From the NCBI GenBank assembly GCA_964016105.1, contig CAXHEX010000002.1, positions 310,001 through 374,000 of the forward strand: a DNA stretch of 64,000 nucleotides, written 5' to 3'. Below the pieces are notes generated by a model. It did not search any database, was not told the DNA's origin, and saw only the letters and a list, made by a program, of their open reading frames with translations. Position numbers and translations under genes: made by a program. Source of the stretch: Ketobacter sp964016105 (lineage in GTDB: Bacteria; Pseudomonadota; Gammaproteobacteria; Pseudomonadales; Ketobacteraceae). Positions within the stretch are counted from its first letter, which is position 1, and each line of letters opens with the position of its first letter. This document shows positions 56,253-64,000 of the stretch, in pieces.

Positions 56253-57757
56253 TACAATGCTCCCCGCATATGAGCAACTGCGAGCCCAGAATAGATGGCG
56301 ACAACCAACAGCATTAAAAATGCCAGCAGCAGCACGTCGCTTATATAGGATTTTTGGGAGCCAGCGGACGTCAAACGGGGAACTTCACCCAATACCGCCA
56401 AATTAGTGAATTTTTCTATTTGGCCTCTGAAGCGAATGCGTGAACTGAAAATCAAGTAAAATAGAATGAACGTGAAAGGCGCAACTGCACCAATAATGAG
56501 CCCAGTTATCACATATTGCTCAAATCTTAGGCCAATAGCATTGTCTGGAAAAAAAGCCGGCTGTTCTATGCTAAAGGTTACTGAATTGGTTTCACCATCT
56601 AAGGTCATGGCCAACCTCGCCTCTTCTTTTCGAGACAGCAGTTCTTCGTAGGTAGCTTTAGTCACATGGTAATCTCTGGTAACCGCAGCCACCTGGCTCT
56701 GATGTATCTCTATTCGCTCTAGTCGCTTAAGCTCATCGTCGAGTGTTTCCGTGCTTCTCTTGAGTTTTCTTTTTTTGCTCTCAAGGCCAGCCTGCTCTGA
56801 TGACAACAAACTTTGTAGCGCGCTCATTCCCGCTATTGGGGCACTTTCCTCATCAGCAGCATCTGCTTTCGCCTGCTCTCTGGCGATCGCATATTTCAAA
56901 TCTTCGATCTGCAAACTGAGGTCTACCACATTGGGATCAGCATCAGGGTAAAGCTTTCTAGCTTCTTCGAGCTGAGCCTCCGCAGTTTGCAATTTCTCTC
57001 TGAGTTTATCCGCACGACTGGTTTTTTCAGTTGATTTGGAAAGCTCAGCCAGCTGAACCTCCAAGCGCTTAATTTGGGTTTCTGCGTCAACCACGTCGGA
57101 TTGATTGGATTCTATCTCTTGTTTAACGCTGGTGATTTTTTCCCGAGCGGACTGCTCAGTACCATCGTAGTTACTTGCTACCAACTGTTTTATACGATTT
57201 TCAGCCTCAATAATTTTGGCTTTATAGTTTTTAGTCTGCTGATCGATAAGCAAGTAATTCTCTTTTTTTGTATCCCGTTTACTCGCTTTATTTTGGGCGA
57301 CAACCGCTTCGGATAGACTGGATAACAAACTATGAACTTGGGTGGGATCCCCACCCTCAAGAGAAACACGAACCAAATCATCAGACAATGGTTGCAGCAC
57401 CAACCCACTTTCTAGGAGTAAGACTATATCCTCGGTGGTAAGAGAAGCATTGCTGGAATCTGAATCAGCGATTCGCTTGATGAGTTCTGGTGCAAACATG
57501 GACTGCCTCAGATCCTCGGCAACCACCATCAATTGTTGCCCCCGCTCGGGACCTGGCGCCTGTTCTAAATCTGGTTCAACCACTTTAATAACGGCGAATG
57601 TTCGGAATACCTCAGGGTGAAGCATTCCTACACCTAGCACGCACAAACTGACTAAAGCAAAAAGCAGCACTACCCAGATCTTGTGTCTCACGGCTTCTTT
57701 GACCACAGTCGAAAGAAATTGAAACAAATAGGATGACTGGGTAGCGTTTTTGTTCAT
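56252..57757 (-). CDS. Wzz/GNVR-type polysaccharide chain-length determinant
   Basis: 501 residues, inner membrane with a large periplasmic coiled-coil. Membrane segments: residues about 29-47 (IWVVLLFALVSLCVLGVGM), about 416-436 (YVITGLIIGAVAPFTFILFY) and about 475-495. Heptad-rich regions (for example around 160-250 and 310-350) form the periplasmic helices. It resembles exosortase-locus chain-length proteins, which run longer than O-antigen Wzz. Together with the Wza-type lipoprotein upstream and the kinase-like ATPase downstream it forms the export scaffold. Confidence 0.92.
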   Translation of the reverse strand: MNKNATQSSYLFQFLSTVVKEAVRHKIWVVLLFALVSLCVLGVGMLHPEVFRTFAVIKVVEPDLEQAPGPERGQQLMVVAEDLRQSMFAPELIKRIADSDSSNASLTTEDIVLLLESGLVLQPLSDDLVRVSLEGGDPTQVHSLLSSLSEAVVAQNKASKRDTKKENYLLIDQQTKNYKAKIIEAENRIKQLVASNYDGTEQSAREKITSVKQEIESNQSDVVDAETQIKRLEVQLAELSKSTEKTSRADKLREKLQTAEAQLEEARKLYPDADPNVVDLSLQIEDLKYAIAREQAKADAADEESAPIAGMSALQSLLSSEQAGLESKKRKLKRSTETLDDELKRLERIEIHQSQVAAVTRDYHVTKATYEELLSRKEEARLAMTLDGETNSVTFSIEQPAFFPDNAIGLRFEQYVITGLIIGAVAPFTFILFYLIFSSRIRFRGQIEKFTNLAVLGEVPRLTSAGSQKSYISDVLLLAFLMLLVVAIYSGLAVAHMRGAL

Positions 57758-57775
57758 ATTGCTGAAGAAAGTAGC

Positions 57776-58384
57776 CTAGAACAGTTTCTCAGGAACAGTC
57801 ACTATATCTCCAGGCTGCAGCATAAAGTTGGATGAAATATCACCTTTCTCAAGAATATCATCAATAAAAATACTGTATACTTTGGGGCCTTCTTTGGTAT
57901 TCCTATACAACTTTGTGCCATTACCTTTGGCAAACTCAGTTATGCCTCCAGTGAGTAGCACCACATCCATTACAGTCATACCTTTTTGGTAAGGGATTGA
58001 AGTGGGTCTTTGAACCGCCCCGGTAACACGAATTCGATGGAGGAACTCCGAGCTCACCGCACTGGTGACAACAACAGTCACCTGTGGGTTTTTAATGTAT
58101 CTGCCCAGTTCTTTTTTAATGATACCGGCAAGCTCCTGGGGTTCCTTACCCGCTGCCTTGACGTCTCCCACCAAAGGTACGGATATGAGACCGTCCGGCC
58201 TGACAGGCACATTGACGGATAGATCCTCATTGCGCCATACCGAAACGTTGAGGCCATCACCAATACCTATTTGGTAGACCTTATCAACCATGGAAACGGA
58301 ATCGGCGGGCTGTTGAGCGGGCCCCTTGTTGGTTTCACATGCACTCAACAACACAACTGATATTATGGCTACTAATCTAATCAT
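57776..58384 (-). CDS. Wza-type polysaccharide export lipoprotein
   Basis: 202 residues. A lipobox (VVLLSAC) predicts an outer-membrane lipoprotein. The Poly_export motif YQIGIGDGLNVSVWRNEDLS and a following SLBB-like segment (IRVTGAVQRPTSIPYQKG, MLQPGDIVTVPE) are clear. The short length matches export proteins of exosortase-type exopolysaccharide loci rather than full Wza. AAGGTGG precedes the ATG by 4 nt. It lies 18 bp before the Wzz-type gene. Confidence 0.93.
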   Translation of the reverse strand: MIRLVAIISVVLLSACETNKGPAQQPADSVSMVDKVYQIGIGDGLNVSVWRNEDLSVNVPVRPDGLISVPLVGDVKAAGKEPQELAGIIKKELGRYIKNPQVTVVVTSAVSSEFLHRIRVTGAVQRPTSIPYQKGMTVMDVVLLTGGITEFAKGNGTKLYRNTKEGPKVYSIFIDDILEKGDISSNFMLQPGDIVTVPEKLF

Positions 58385-58429
58385 GAATCCACCTTGTTTG
58401 TTAGCTCGTCTATATGTCTCATCTATTTC

Positions 58430-59845
58430 TCATCTCACACCCTTACCCAGAATAACCACCTCAACCGTCTGAATGACAATCAAAGTATCCAGTAAGAGAC
58501 TATGATTTTTTGTGTAGTACAAATCATACCTGAGTTTTTGTGCAGCATCTTTGATGGATGCACCATATGGGTATTTTAATTGGGCCCACCCCATTACTCC
58601 GGGCTTGACCCGATGCCTCTCAGAATAAAAGGGCACTTCCTCTTGTATTTTGTCCACAAGCTCAGGTCTCTCTGGCCGTGGCCCCACAAAACTCATATCA
58701 CCTTTCAACACATTATATATCTGTGGCAGCTCATCAAGACGGGTATTTCGTATGAATGCACCCACTGAGGTCACGCGATCATCATCTTTTTGCGCCCAAA
58801 CCGCTCCATTTTTCTCAGCGTCGCGCTTCATGCTACGGAACTTATACAGGATAAATGTTTTACCATTCAAGCCAACTCTCACTTGTCTGTACAAAATGGG
58901 AGCTCCGTCATCTATCATCACCGCAATGGCGGTAATCAGCATGAATGGCCACGCCAGCAAAAGTAGAACACCAGCAATAACGATGTCAAAAATCCGCTTT
59001 GAGATGTCTCTTATCCAAGAGTAGCGGAAACCTTCTGAGAACAACATCCAACTGGGATCCAGGTGAGACAGCTCAATGCGACCAATCTCTCGCTCACAAA
59101 AGTCAACTGCGCTGATCACATCCACACCGGATAGCTTGCAGTCCAACATTTCGCTAACAGGCAGATTGCCTCCCAGTTCCCGGCGGCGCTCATCCATTGC
59201 CACCACAATTTCATCCACTTTCTGCTCTATGCAATAACTCAGCAGATCGCCGTCCAGATTCAGTATTTTGTGCTCAGGTATTGTTGGGTTTACTCGATTG
59301 CCAGAGACAATAAAACCACAGATCTTAATACTCTTATCACGATTGGAAACTTCCAGATTCTTCAACACTTCTGCTGCCTTGTCTCCCGCCCCCCAAATCA
59401 AAAAGCGGCGACGCAATTTGTCAGAATCCACCAGTAGAAAGAACAGCCCCCTGACCAGTAGGCAGAAAAACAGGCTGATCACAACAGAAATAGACAACAC
59501 GCCCCGGCCCAACTGCAGATCAGGAATAACGTAGTAGAGAATGGTCAGAGCAGCACAACCCAATAAGAAAAACGCCACCACCGTCCGTACCGCGACCCCT
59601 GAAAATCCCTCCGTCATTTTGGCCTGATAAACACCTAAAGACAGCGTACAAAACAACATGAGCACAGCAAAAACCATGGCCCTCATGGCCATAGGGTCCG
59701 TGTAATCCATAAGATCCATGGAAACCCATGGATACTTGAGCTTTACCGCCAAATACACCGCAAAAATAAGCACCCAATACTCGATCAAAGCCAGGATGAT
59801 ATATTGCAAAGGCATGTAGTGCTTAAAGATGCGTATCTGGAACAC
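58430..59845 (-). CDS. Undecaprenyl-phosphate sugar phosphotransferase (polyprenyl glycosylphosphotransferase)
   Basis: 471 residues. Transfers the first sugar phosphate to undecaprenyl phosphate at the inner membrane. Four N-terminal helices, a Rossmann-like CoA-binding-type domain (about 165-260), another membrane segment (about 287-312) and the C-terminal bacterial sugar transferase domain: YKFRSMKRDAEKNG, RLDELPQIYNVLKGDMS, FVGPRPERP. It resembles the WcaJ/EpsB type found with exosortase exopolysaccharide genes. The start is GTG 59845 with AAAGGA 7 nt upstream. It is first in the operon. Confidence 0.93.
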   Translation of the reverse strand: MFQIRIFKHYMPLQYIILALIEYWVLIFAVYLAVKLKYPWVSMDLMDYTDPMAMRAMVFAVLMLFCTLSLGVYQAKMTEGFSGVAVRTVVAFFLLGCAALTILYYVIPDLQLGRGVLSISVVISLFFCLLVRGLFFLLVDSDKLRRRFLIWGAGDKAAEVLKNLEVSNRDKSIKICGFIVSGNRVNPTIPEHKILNLDGDLLSYCIEQKVDEIVVAMDERRRELGGNLPVSEMLDCKLSGVDVISAVDFCEREIGRIELSHLDPSWMLFSEGFRYSWIRDISKRIFDIVIAGVLLLLAWPFMLITAIAVMIDDGAPILYRQVRVGLNGKTFILYKFRSMKRDAEKNGAVWAQKDDDRVTSVGAFIRNTRLDELPQIYNVLKGDMSFVGPRPERPELVDKIQEEVPFYSERHRVKPGVMGWAQLKYPYGASIKDAAQKLRYDLYYTKNHSLLLDTLIVIQTVEVVILGKGVR

Positions 59846-59890
59846 GCGTTTTCCTTTACAAAACAGTAATTTATCTCAAACTATATACGC

Positions 59891-59919
59891 AGTATAAAGC
59901 ATTAAGTGAATAGCTACAA
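59891..59919 (-). promoter_or_regulatory. Possible sigma-70 promoter for the exopolysaccharide operon
   Basis: On the minus strand a TATACT -10 (59891-59896) lies 17 bp from a weak TTGTAG -35 (59914-59919), about 45 bp upstream of the GTG start. The remaining part of the 238-bp divergent region shows no gene. Confidence 0.35.
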
Positions 59920-60083
59920 AATATCGCCAAAATCAATGGCAACCGGGTTCGAAATGCTACCACAATTCTTGTCCTGATCAGTGTATTCCGCTGCAATCTA
60001 CTGATAGTATTAAGCATTTGTTTCTACTTGCTCAATAGGCTGCCGTCTTTGATTGGCACTGACACCTCCCACAAGGACTACTT

Positions 60084-61361
60084 ATGGCGTTTGAACCGAA
60101 CCCAATAATTGCAATCATTGGACTGGGCTATGTTGGCCTTCCACTTGCCGTGGAATTCGGCAAGCAGATGCGCGTAATCGGATACGATATAAACGCCAAG
60201 CGCGTAGGTGAATTACAACAAGGGATCGATAGCACCCTGGAAATTGACAAATCGGAAATGGCTCAGGCCAGCTCATTACGGTTTACAACAGAGCTTGCTG
60301 ATTTAAAGCCAGCTCAGCTATACATTGTCACTGTCCCCACACCGGTAGACCAACATCACCGCCCAAACTTGGACCCTTTAAAATCTGCCAGCAAAATGGT
60401 GGGGGAAGTGATCCAGCCTGGGGACATTGTCATTTTCGAATCCACTGTCTACCCCGGGTGCACCGAGGAAGTGTGCGTGCCCCTGATTGAGGAAGCGTCC
60501 GGGCTGAAATATAACCGGGATTTCTATGCTGGCTACAGCCCAGAAAGAATTAACCCCGGCGACAAACAACACCGGGTGAACAATATAGTTAAAGTCACTT
60601 CCGGCTCAACCCCTGAAAGCGCGGATTACATCGACACCATTTATAAGAAAATCGTCACCGCCGGCACCCACAAAGCCAGTTCTATTGCAGTGGCCGAAGC
60701 GGCCAAGGTAATAGAGAATACCCAGCGGGACGTTAATATCGCTCTGGTAAACGAGCTTGCCCTCATTTTTAACAAGCTGAATATCGATACCGAAGAAGTC
60801 CTGCTTGCCGCAGGCAGCAAATGGAATTTCCTGCCATTTCGTCCCGGCCTGGTTGGCGGCCATTGCATCAGCGTTGACCCTTACTATCTAACCTACAAAG
60901 CGCAAGCTATCGGCTATCACCCAGAGGTGATACTGAGCGGACGAAGAATCAACGACAATATGGGCACCTATGTGGCTGAGACTGTGGTTAAACTGATGAC
61001 CCAGAAACGCATACATGTGGTGGGATCCAGAATTTTGGTAATGGGCCTAACCTTTAAAGAGAATTGCCCCGACCTGCGCAATACCCGCGCAATCGACATC
61101 ATCAATGAGTTGGAAACCTATAACGCTCAAATAGATGTCTACGACCCCTGGGCGGATCCAGCTCAAGCCAAAGAAGAGCACGGATTGGAGTTGGTGAACG
61201 AACCTCTGGCGGGCACCTATGATGCAATCATCATATGCGTCCGACACCATCAGTTTATTGAGATGGGCGCGAAACAAATTCGAGCCCTCGGTAAAGCCAG
61301 CTCAATACTCTACGACATCAAATACACTTTTCCCAGACAGGATGTGGATGCCAGGCTTTAG
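60084..61361 (+). CDS. tviB: UDP-N-acetylhexosamine 6-dehydrogenase (TviB/WbpO type)
   Basis: 425 residues. Oxidises UDP-GlcNAc or UDP-GalNAc at C6 to the uronic acid using NAD. The N-terminal Rossmann motif is IAIIGLGYVGLPLAVEFG; the catalytic Cys lies in GGHCISVDPYYL. Other matches: PTPVDQHHRPNLDPL, GYSPERINPGDK and the C-terminal LTFKENCPDLRNTRAID. AAGGA precedes the ATG by 9 nt. It is divergent from the exopolysaccharide operon and probably supplies one of its sugars. Which epimer is used cannot be told from sequence alone. Confidence 0.93.
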   Translation: MAFEPNPIIAIIGLGYVGLPLAVEFGKQMRVIGYDINAKRVGELQQGIDSTLEIDKSEMAQASSLRFTTELADLKPAQLYIVTVPTPVDQHHRPNLDPLKSASKMVGEVIQPGDIVIFESTVYPGCTEEVCVPLIEEASGLKYNRDFYAGYSPERINPGDKQHRVNNIVKVTSGSTPESADYIDTIYKKIVTAGTHKASSIAVAEAAKVIENTQRDVNIALVNELALIFNKLNIDTEEVLLAAGSKWNFLPFRPGLVGGHCISVDPYYLTYKAQAIGYHPEVILSGRRINDNMGTYVAETVVKLMTQKRIHVVGSRILVMGLTFKENCPDLRNTRAIDIINELETYNAQIDVYDPWADPAQAKEEHGLELVNEPLAGTYDAIIICVRHHQFIEMGAKQIRALGKASSILYDIKYTFPRQDVDARL

Positions 61362-61368
61362 ATTCACA

Positions 61369-62094
61369 CTAATTGGAAAAACGCCGCTTCAGGGGTTTAA
61401 TGTGCATGCTTGCAAGAATATCCTCAGCTTTGTTCATTCGCGAATGGTTCTTGAATGGACCCACCATAACCCGAAACCATACGCCACCGTAAGCGGATTG
61501 TGACTCATTGAAGGATGCATTCATATTCAGTTTGCGAAGCTTGCTGACCAATCTCTCAGCTTCTGCTCGACTTTTTAGTGACGCGGCCTGAAGAATATAC
61601 TGAGCTTGTGACTTGATCTTGTCTTCTTCGGTAAAGTAGACGCCTTTTTGCACAGGAACCTGCCAATGACTGGAAGAAAGCGATTCATAAAACACATACT
61701 CCTGTTCTTCATGGGCTGGAGTTGACACTTGCTCCTTTAACTCAGGCGCCTGCTCCGCCACTTTAGCTACTGCATCAACTTCCACTGCGGAAACCACGTT
61801 TTCCACAGCCTCGTCGCTTTCCGTTTCTCTGTGTTGTGTTTCACTTTGGTTTTGATCGTCGAAGGAACTTTGCTGCATTCCAGAAGCCAAGTACTCCAGG
61901 GCCTCTGCCTCCCCCGGACTGAACTCCACCAACCCATCGTTACTGTTCATCCGCACAATAAAAGCAAAACCCGCTACCAAAACCAACAATAACGGCCAGC
62001 CGAGTCTGAACCGGCTTCTACTCGGTGCAACCGGCACTTGCTTTATATCCGCTTCCTTCACCTGTCGCGGCAAGGTGGCAAAATCGTGGATCAT
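61369..62094 (-). CDS. SPOR-domain membrane protein
   Basis: About 241 residues from ATG 62094 (the frame is open to a TTG at 62142). One N-terminal membrane helix (LGWPLLLVLVAGFAFIVRM) is followed by an acidic, low-complexity periplasmic linker. The C-terminal SPOR domain starts at YILQAASLKSRAEAERLVSKL and continues to WFRVMVGPFKNHSRMNKAEDI. SPOR domains bind denuded peptidoglycan at the septum; FtsN has the same layout, but so do other proteins. It converges on the dehydrogenase gene with a 7-bp gap. Confidence 0.88.
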   Translation of the reverse strand: MIHDFATLPRQVKEADIKQVPVAPSRSRFRLGWPLLLVLVAGFAFIVRMNSNDGLVEFSPGEAEALEYLASGMQQSSFDDQNQSETQHRETESDEAVENVVSAVEVDAVAKVAEQAPELKEQVSTPAHEEQEYVFYESLSSSHWQVPVQKGVYFTEEDKIKSQAQYILQAASLKSRAEAERLVSKLRKLNMNASFNESQSAYGGVWFRVMVGPFKNHSRMNKAEDILASMHIKPLKRRFSN

Positions 62095-62442
62095 ATTTTG
62101 TGAATCAAATCCCAACAACGAAGTGTGGCAACGATTGCTCAATCATCGACCAAAAAACAACTGGATAAACTTTACTATAGACTAACGGGTGCCCAACCAC
62201 ACAATTATTCTCAAATTTTGAGTGTGTTACAACCGGGATTTGTCTTGATCGTGAGAATTTAGCTGTAACTCACCTTTTAACACCGTATTCCATCACATTA
62301 TTAGCATTCTTGTGACACAAAGCTGGAACTTCGGAAGCGAGATCATTGTCTTTTGAAGAGCAATTGTCACTGAAACATTGAACCCCGATGGCTTAAGGTG
62401 AATAATGCCCGGGAACAAACTTGAGTAATTTAGGATACTTTC

Positions 62443-63009
62443 ATGCGCCACAACCTCAACCGCCTGATATTGGTTACATCATTGCTGTTCGCCAGCTCTC
62501 ACCTCTATTCCCACACTCTGGACTTGAGTTTGAACAACAAAGCCGTATTTTTGGATTGGACCACTCAGCTACCGGATACTGAACTGAACCTGGGTGCGGG
62601 CGTGCTTCACCACCAGGACAATGGCGACGTTTATTTCGCAAATATTTTCGTAGCTGATAACGTGAACAAGCAGGCAGCCATCCTCGCCGGTGTTGGTGGC
62701 AGGGTGTACTACATGGATGCCGATAAGACAGACGACAGTGGCACAGCTGTGGGCCTGGGGGGATTCATCAACTGGGAAATACCCACGGTACCCAATCTCA
62801 GTCTTCGTTCAGATTTCTACTACGCTCCGGACGTACTGTCCTTTGATGAAGTAGAGAGATACCTGGATTTCTCTGCTCGAGTTCAATATCGCATCATTGA
62901 GCAAGCATGGCTCTACGTGGGGTACAGGAATGCAGAGATAAAGCCCACCCAAGGATCTAACCAGACTATGGATGAGGGCGGCCACCTGGGTTTGATGCTT
63001 TGGTTCTAG
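62443..63009 (+). CDS. YfaZ-family outer membrane protein
   Basis: 188 residues. A signal peptide (LNRLILVTSLLFASSHLYSH) is followed by short beta strands matching YfaZ proteins: YFANIFVADNVNKQAAILAGVGGR, then GLGGFINWEIPTVPNL at mid-length and a C-terminal LGLMLWF ending in Phe. A small barrel of unknown role. The 348-bp space 62095-62442 before it holds short inverted repeats (CTCAAATTTTGAG at 62210-62222) and no gene I can support. Confidence 0.82.
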   Translation: MRHNLNRLILVTSLLFASSHLYSHTLDLSLNNKAVFLDWTTQLPDTELNLGAGVLHHQDNGDVYFANIFVADNVNKQAAILAGVGGRVYYMDADKTDDSGTAVGLGGFINWEIPTVPNLSLRSDFYYAPDVLSFDEVERYLDFSARVQYRIIEQAWLYVGYRNAEIKPTQGSNQTMDEGGHLGLMLWF

Positions 63010-63083
63010 AAGGCACTTTCCCTGATTACAATAAGTAACCAAGCTTAATAGACGGCTCACTGGATGGCGTTTACACTTCATAG

Positions 63084-64000
63084 ATGGAACTTTCAATCGC
63101 CAAACTGCCGCCTGCTTTGAACTCGATTTCGTTTAAGGTTATGTTTTCCAGTAGCCTTATTCTGGCCTCTAACCTGGGTTATACCGCCCCGGTGGGGGAC
63201 AATTCGAACATCGTATCCGGCAGCGGCAGTATCAGTGTCAACGGCACCAATACGCAAATTGACCAACTCAGTCAAAATATCGCCATTGATTGGGATTCAT
63301 TTAATATTAGTTCTGGTGAGAGCGTCACCTTTGCCCAGCCAAACAGTGATTCAATCGCCCTCAACAGGGATTTCTCTGGCAGCCCCAGCCAGCTATTCGG
63401 CAATCTTTCCGCCAATGGACATGTATTCCTATTAAACACAGCAGGAGTACTCATTGGATCAGGAGCCAGCCTCAATGTTGGCAGCCTTTTAGTATCCGAT
63501 CTCAACCTCAGCGACCAAGCGACCCAAGAGTTTGGCGATGGCAGCGATGCGGGAACTTTGTCATTCACTGACGCTGACCTGGAAGCGGGTGGCATCACCG
63601 TCCTAGGTAGCATTAGCAGCGTTGGTGGCAACGGCATATCCCTGCTGGGTCAATATGTGCGGTTGGGCAGCGACATTCTCAGTAATAATGGAAATATCAC
63701 CATCAAAATTGGTGGCAGTGCGGTGTTGGTCACTGACCCAAATGGTCTCTATGGAATCGAATTGGCTGATCCCGTGGTCAACGATATATCACCCAGCGGT
63801 GAACTCTACGGTTACGTGGACAACCCAATGCTTATTCAAGCAATCAATGGCGACATCGTTCGTCACGTGCGCTATCAATCCAACCTGGAAATTGTACCGG
63901 TGGCGAACGAACCGGACAGCGGTAATGTTCGCATCCAGACTATCGCCGGACGCATCGTTAACCCCTTGATTGAATCTATTCCCGCCCCTTTGACTGTATC
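63084..64000 (+). CDS. Two-partner-secretion filamentous hemagglutinin-like adhesin, N-terminal part
   Basis: 305 codons to the right edge with no stop. A long N-terminal signal region is followed by the TPS secretion domain: SGSGSISVNGTNTQIDQLSQ, then QLFGNLSANGHVFLLNTAGVL and GSGASLNVGSLLVSDLNL. These match the hemagglutination-activity site domain that a TpsB outer-membrane partner recognises. The NPNG motif found in FhaB is replaced by NTAG. After this the protein presumably continues as a beta-helix. The TpsB gene is not in the window. No ribosome site is obvious; an in-frame ATG at 63141 is an alternative start. Confidence 0.85.
   Translation, partial: MELSIAKLPPALNSISFKVMFSSSLILASNLGYTAPVGDNSNIVSGSGSISVNGTNTQIDQLSQNIAIDWDSFNISSGESVTFAQPNSDSIALNRDFSGSPSQLFGNLSANGHVFLLNTAGVLIGSGASLNVGSLLVSDLNLSDQATQEFGDGSDAGTLSFTDADLEAGGITVLGSISSVGGNGISLLGQYVRLGSDILSNNGNITIKIGGSAVLVTDPNGLYGIELADPVVNDISPSGELYGYVDNPMLIQAINGDIVRHVRYQSNLEIVPVANEPDSGNVRIQTIAGRIVNPLIESIPAPLTV

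Noticed and set aside
62310..62320. TTGTGACACAA palindrome upstream of the YfaZ-like gene
   Set aside because: Too short and common to call a regulator site without a second copy.
63622..63969. 115-residue plus-strand frame in the adhesin region
   Set aside because: The adhesin frame is continuous through it and has TPS-domain motifs; this is an overlapping frame.

Overview
The window appears to come from a marine-type gammaproteobacterium. The evidence is two-membrane architecture (TolC, FadL, YfaZ and other beta-barrel proteins), ornithine-lipid genes, an ETF pair and an exopolysaccharide locus with enzymes of the exosortase-associated type. Base composition looks balanced by eye. I do not assign a species.

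Positions 1-38563 (minus strand) hold one large lipopeptide assembly line: four NRPS genes read right to left, the last running off the left edge. NRPS1 (29921-38563) is FAAL-ACP-C-A-PCP-C-A-PCP. NRPS2 (17196-29738) is C-A-PCP-E-C-A-PCP-E-C-A-PCP. NRPS3 (7957-17199) is dock-C-C*-A-PCP-C-C*-A-PCP. NRPS4 (1-7881, partial) is dock-C-C*-A-PCP-C-A-PCP. C* marks an extra condensation-like domain between the normal C and the A domain, seen in three modules; this is the most unusual structure in the window. Codes read by eye suggest fatty acyl-Ala-Thr-D-Val-D-(Ile/Val-like)-(Ile-like), then four residues chosen by near-identical A domains I cannot assign. No thioesterase, MbtH protein or PPTase lies in the window.

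Positions 38564-42725: a 550-bp divergent control region, then a TolC-family outer-membrane channel (possible export route for the peptide) and a FadL-type transporter.

Positions 42791-46590 (minus) look like one operon: a Tat-exported gluconate-dehydrogenase-subunit-3-like protein, a GMC oxidoreductase, a TatD nuclease, a small protein and a MaoC hydratase. Then come a DUF465 protein, an OmpA-like barrel protein, and etfB-etfA with clear terminators.

Positions 50086-52404 (plus): a chalcone-isomerase-like secreted protein and olsB-olsA for ornithine lipids.

Positions 52426-59845 (minus): an exopolysaccharide initiation/export operon (sugar transferase, Wza-type lipoprotein, Wzz-type chain-length protein, BY-kinase-like ATPase with a degenerate P-loop, outer-membrane barrel), followed by msrA and an M14 peptidase. 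A UDP-HexNAc dehydrogenase (60084-61361, plus) is divergent from it and probably supplies a uronic acid sugar. The right end holds a SPOR protein, a YfaZ-like porin and the start of a two-partner-secretion adhesin.

I saw no tRNA, rRNA, CRISPR array, insertion sequence or attachment site.
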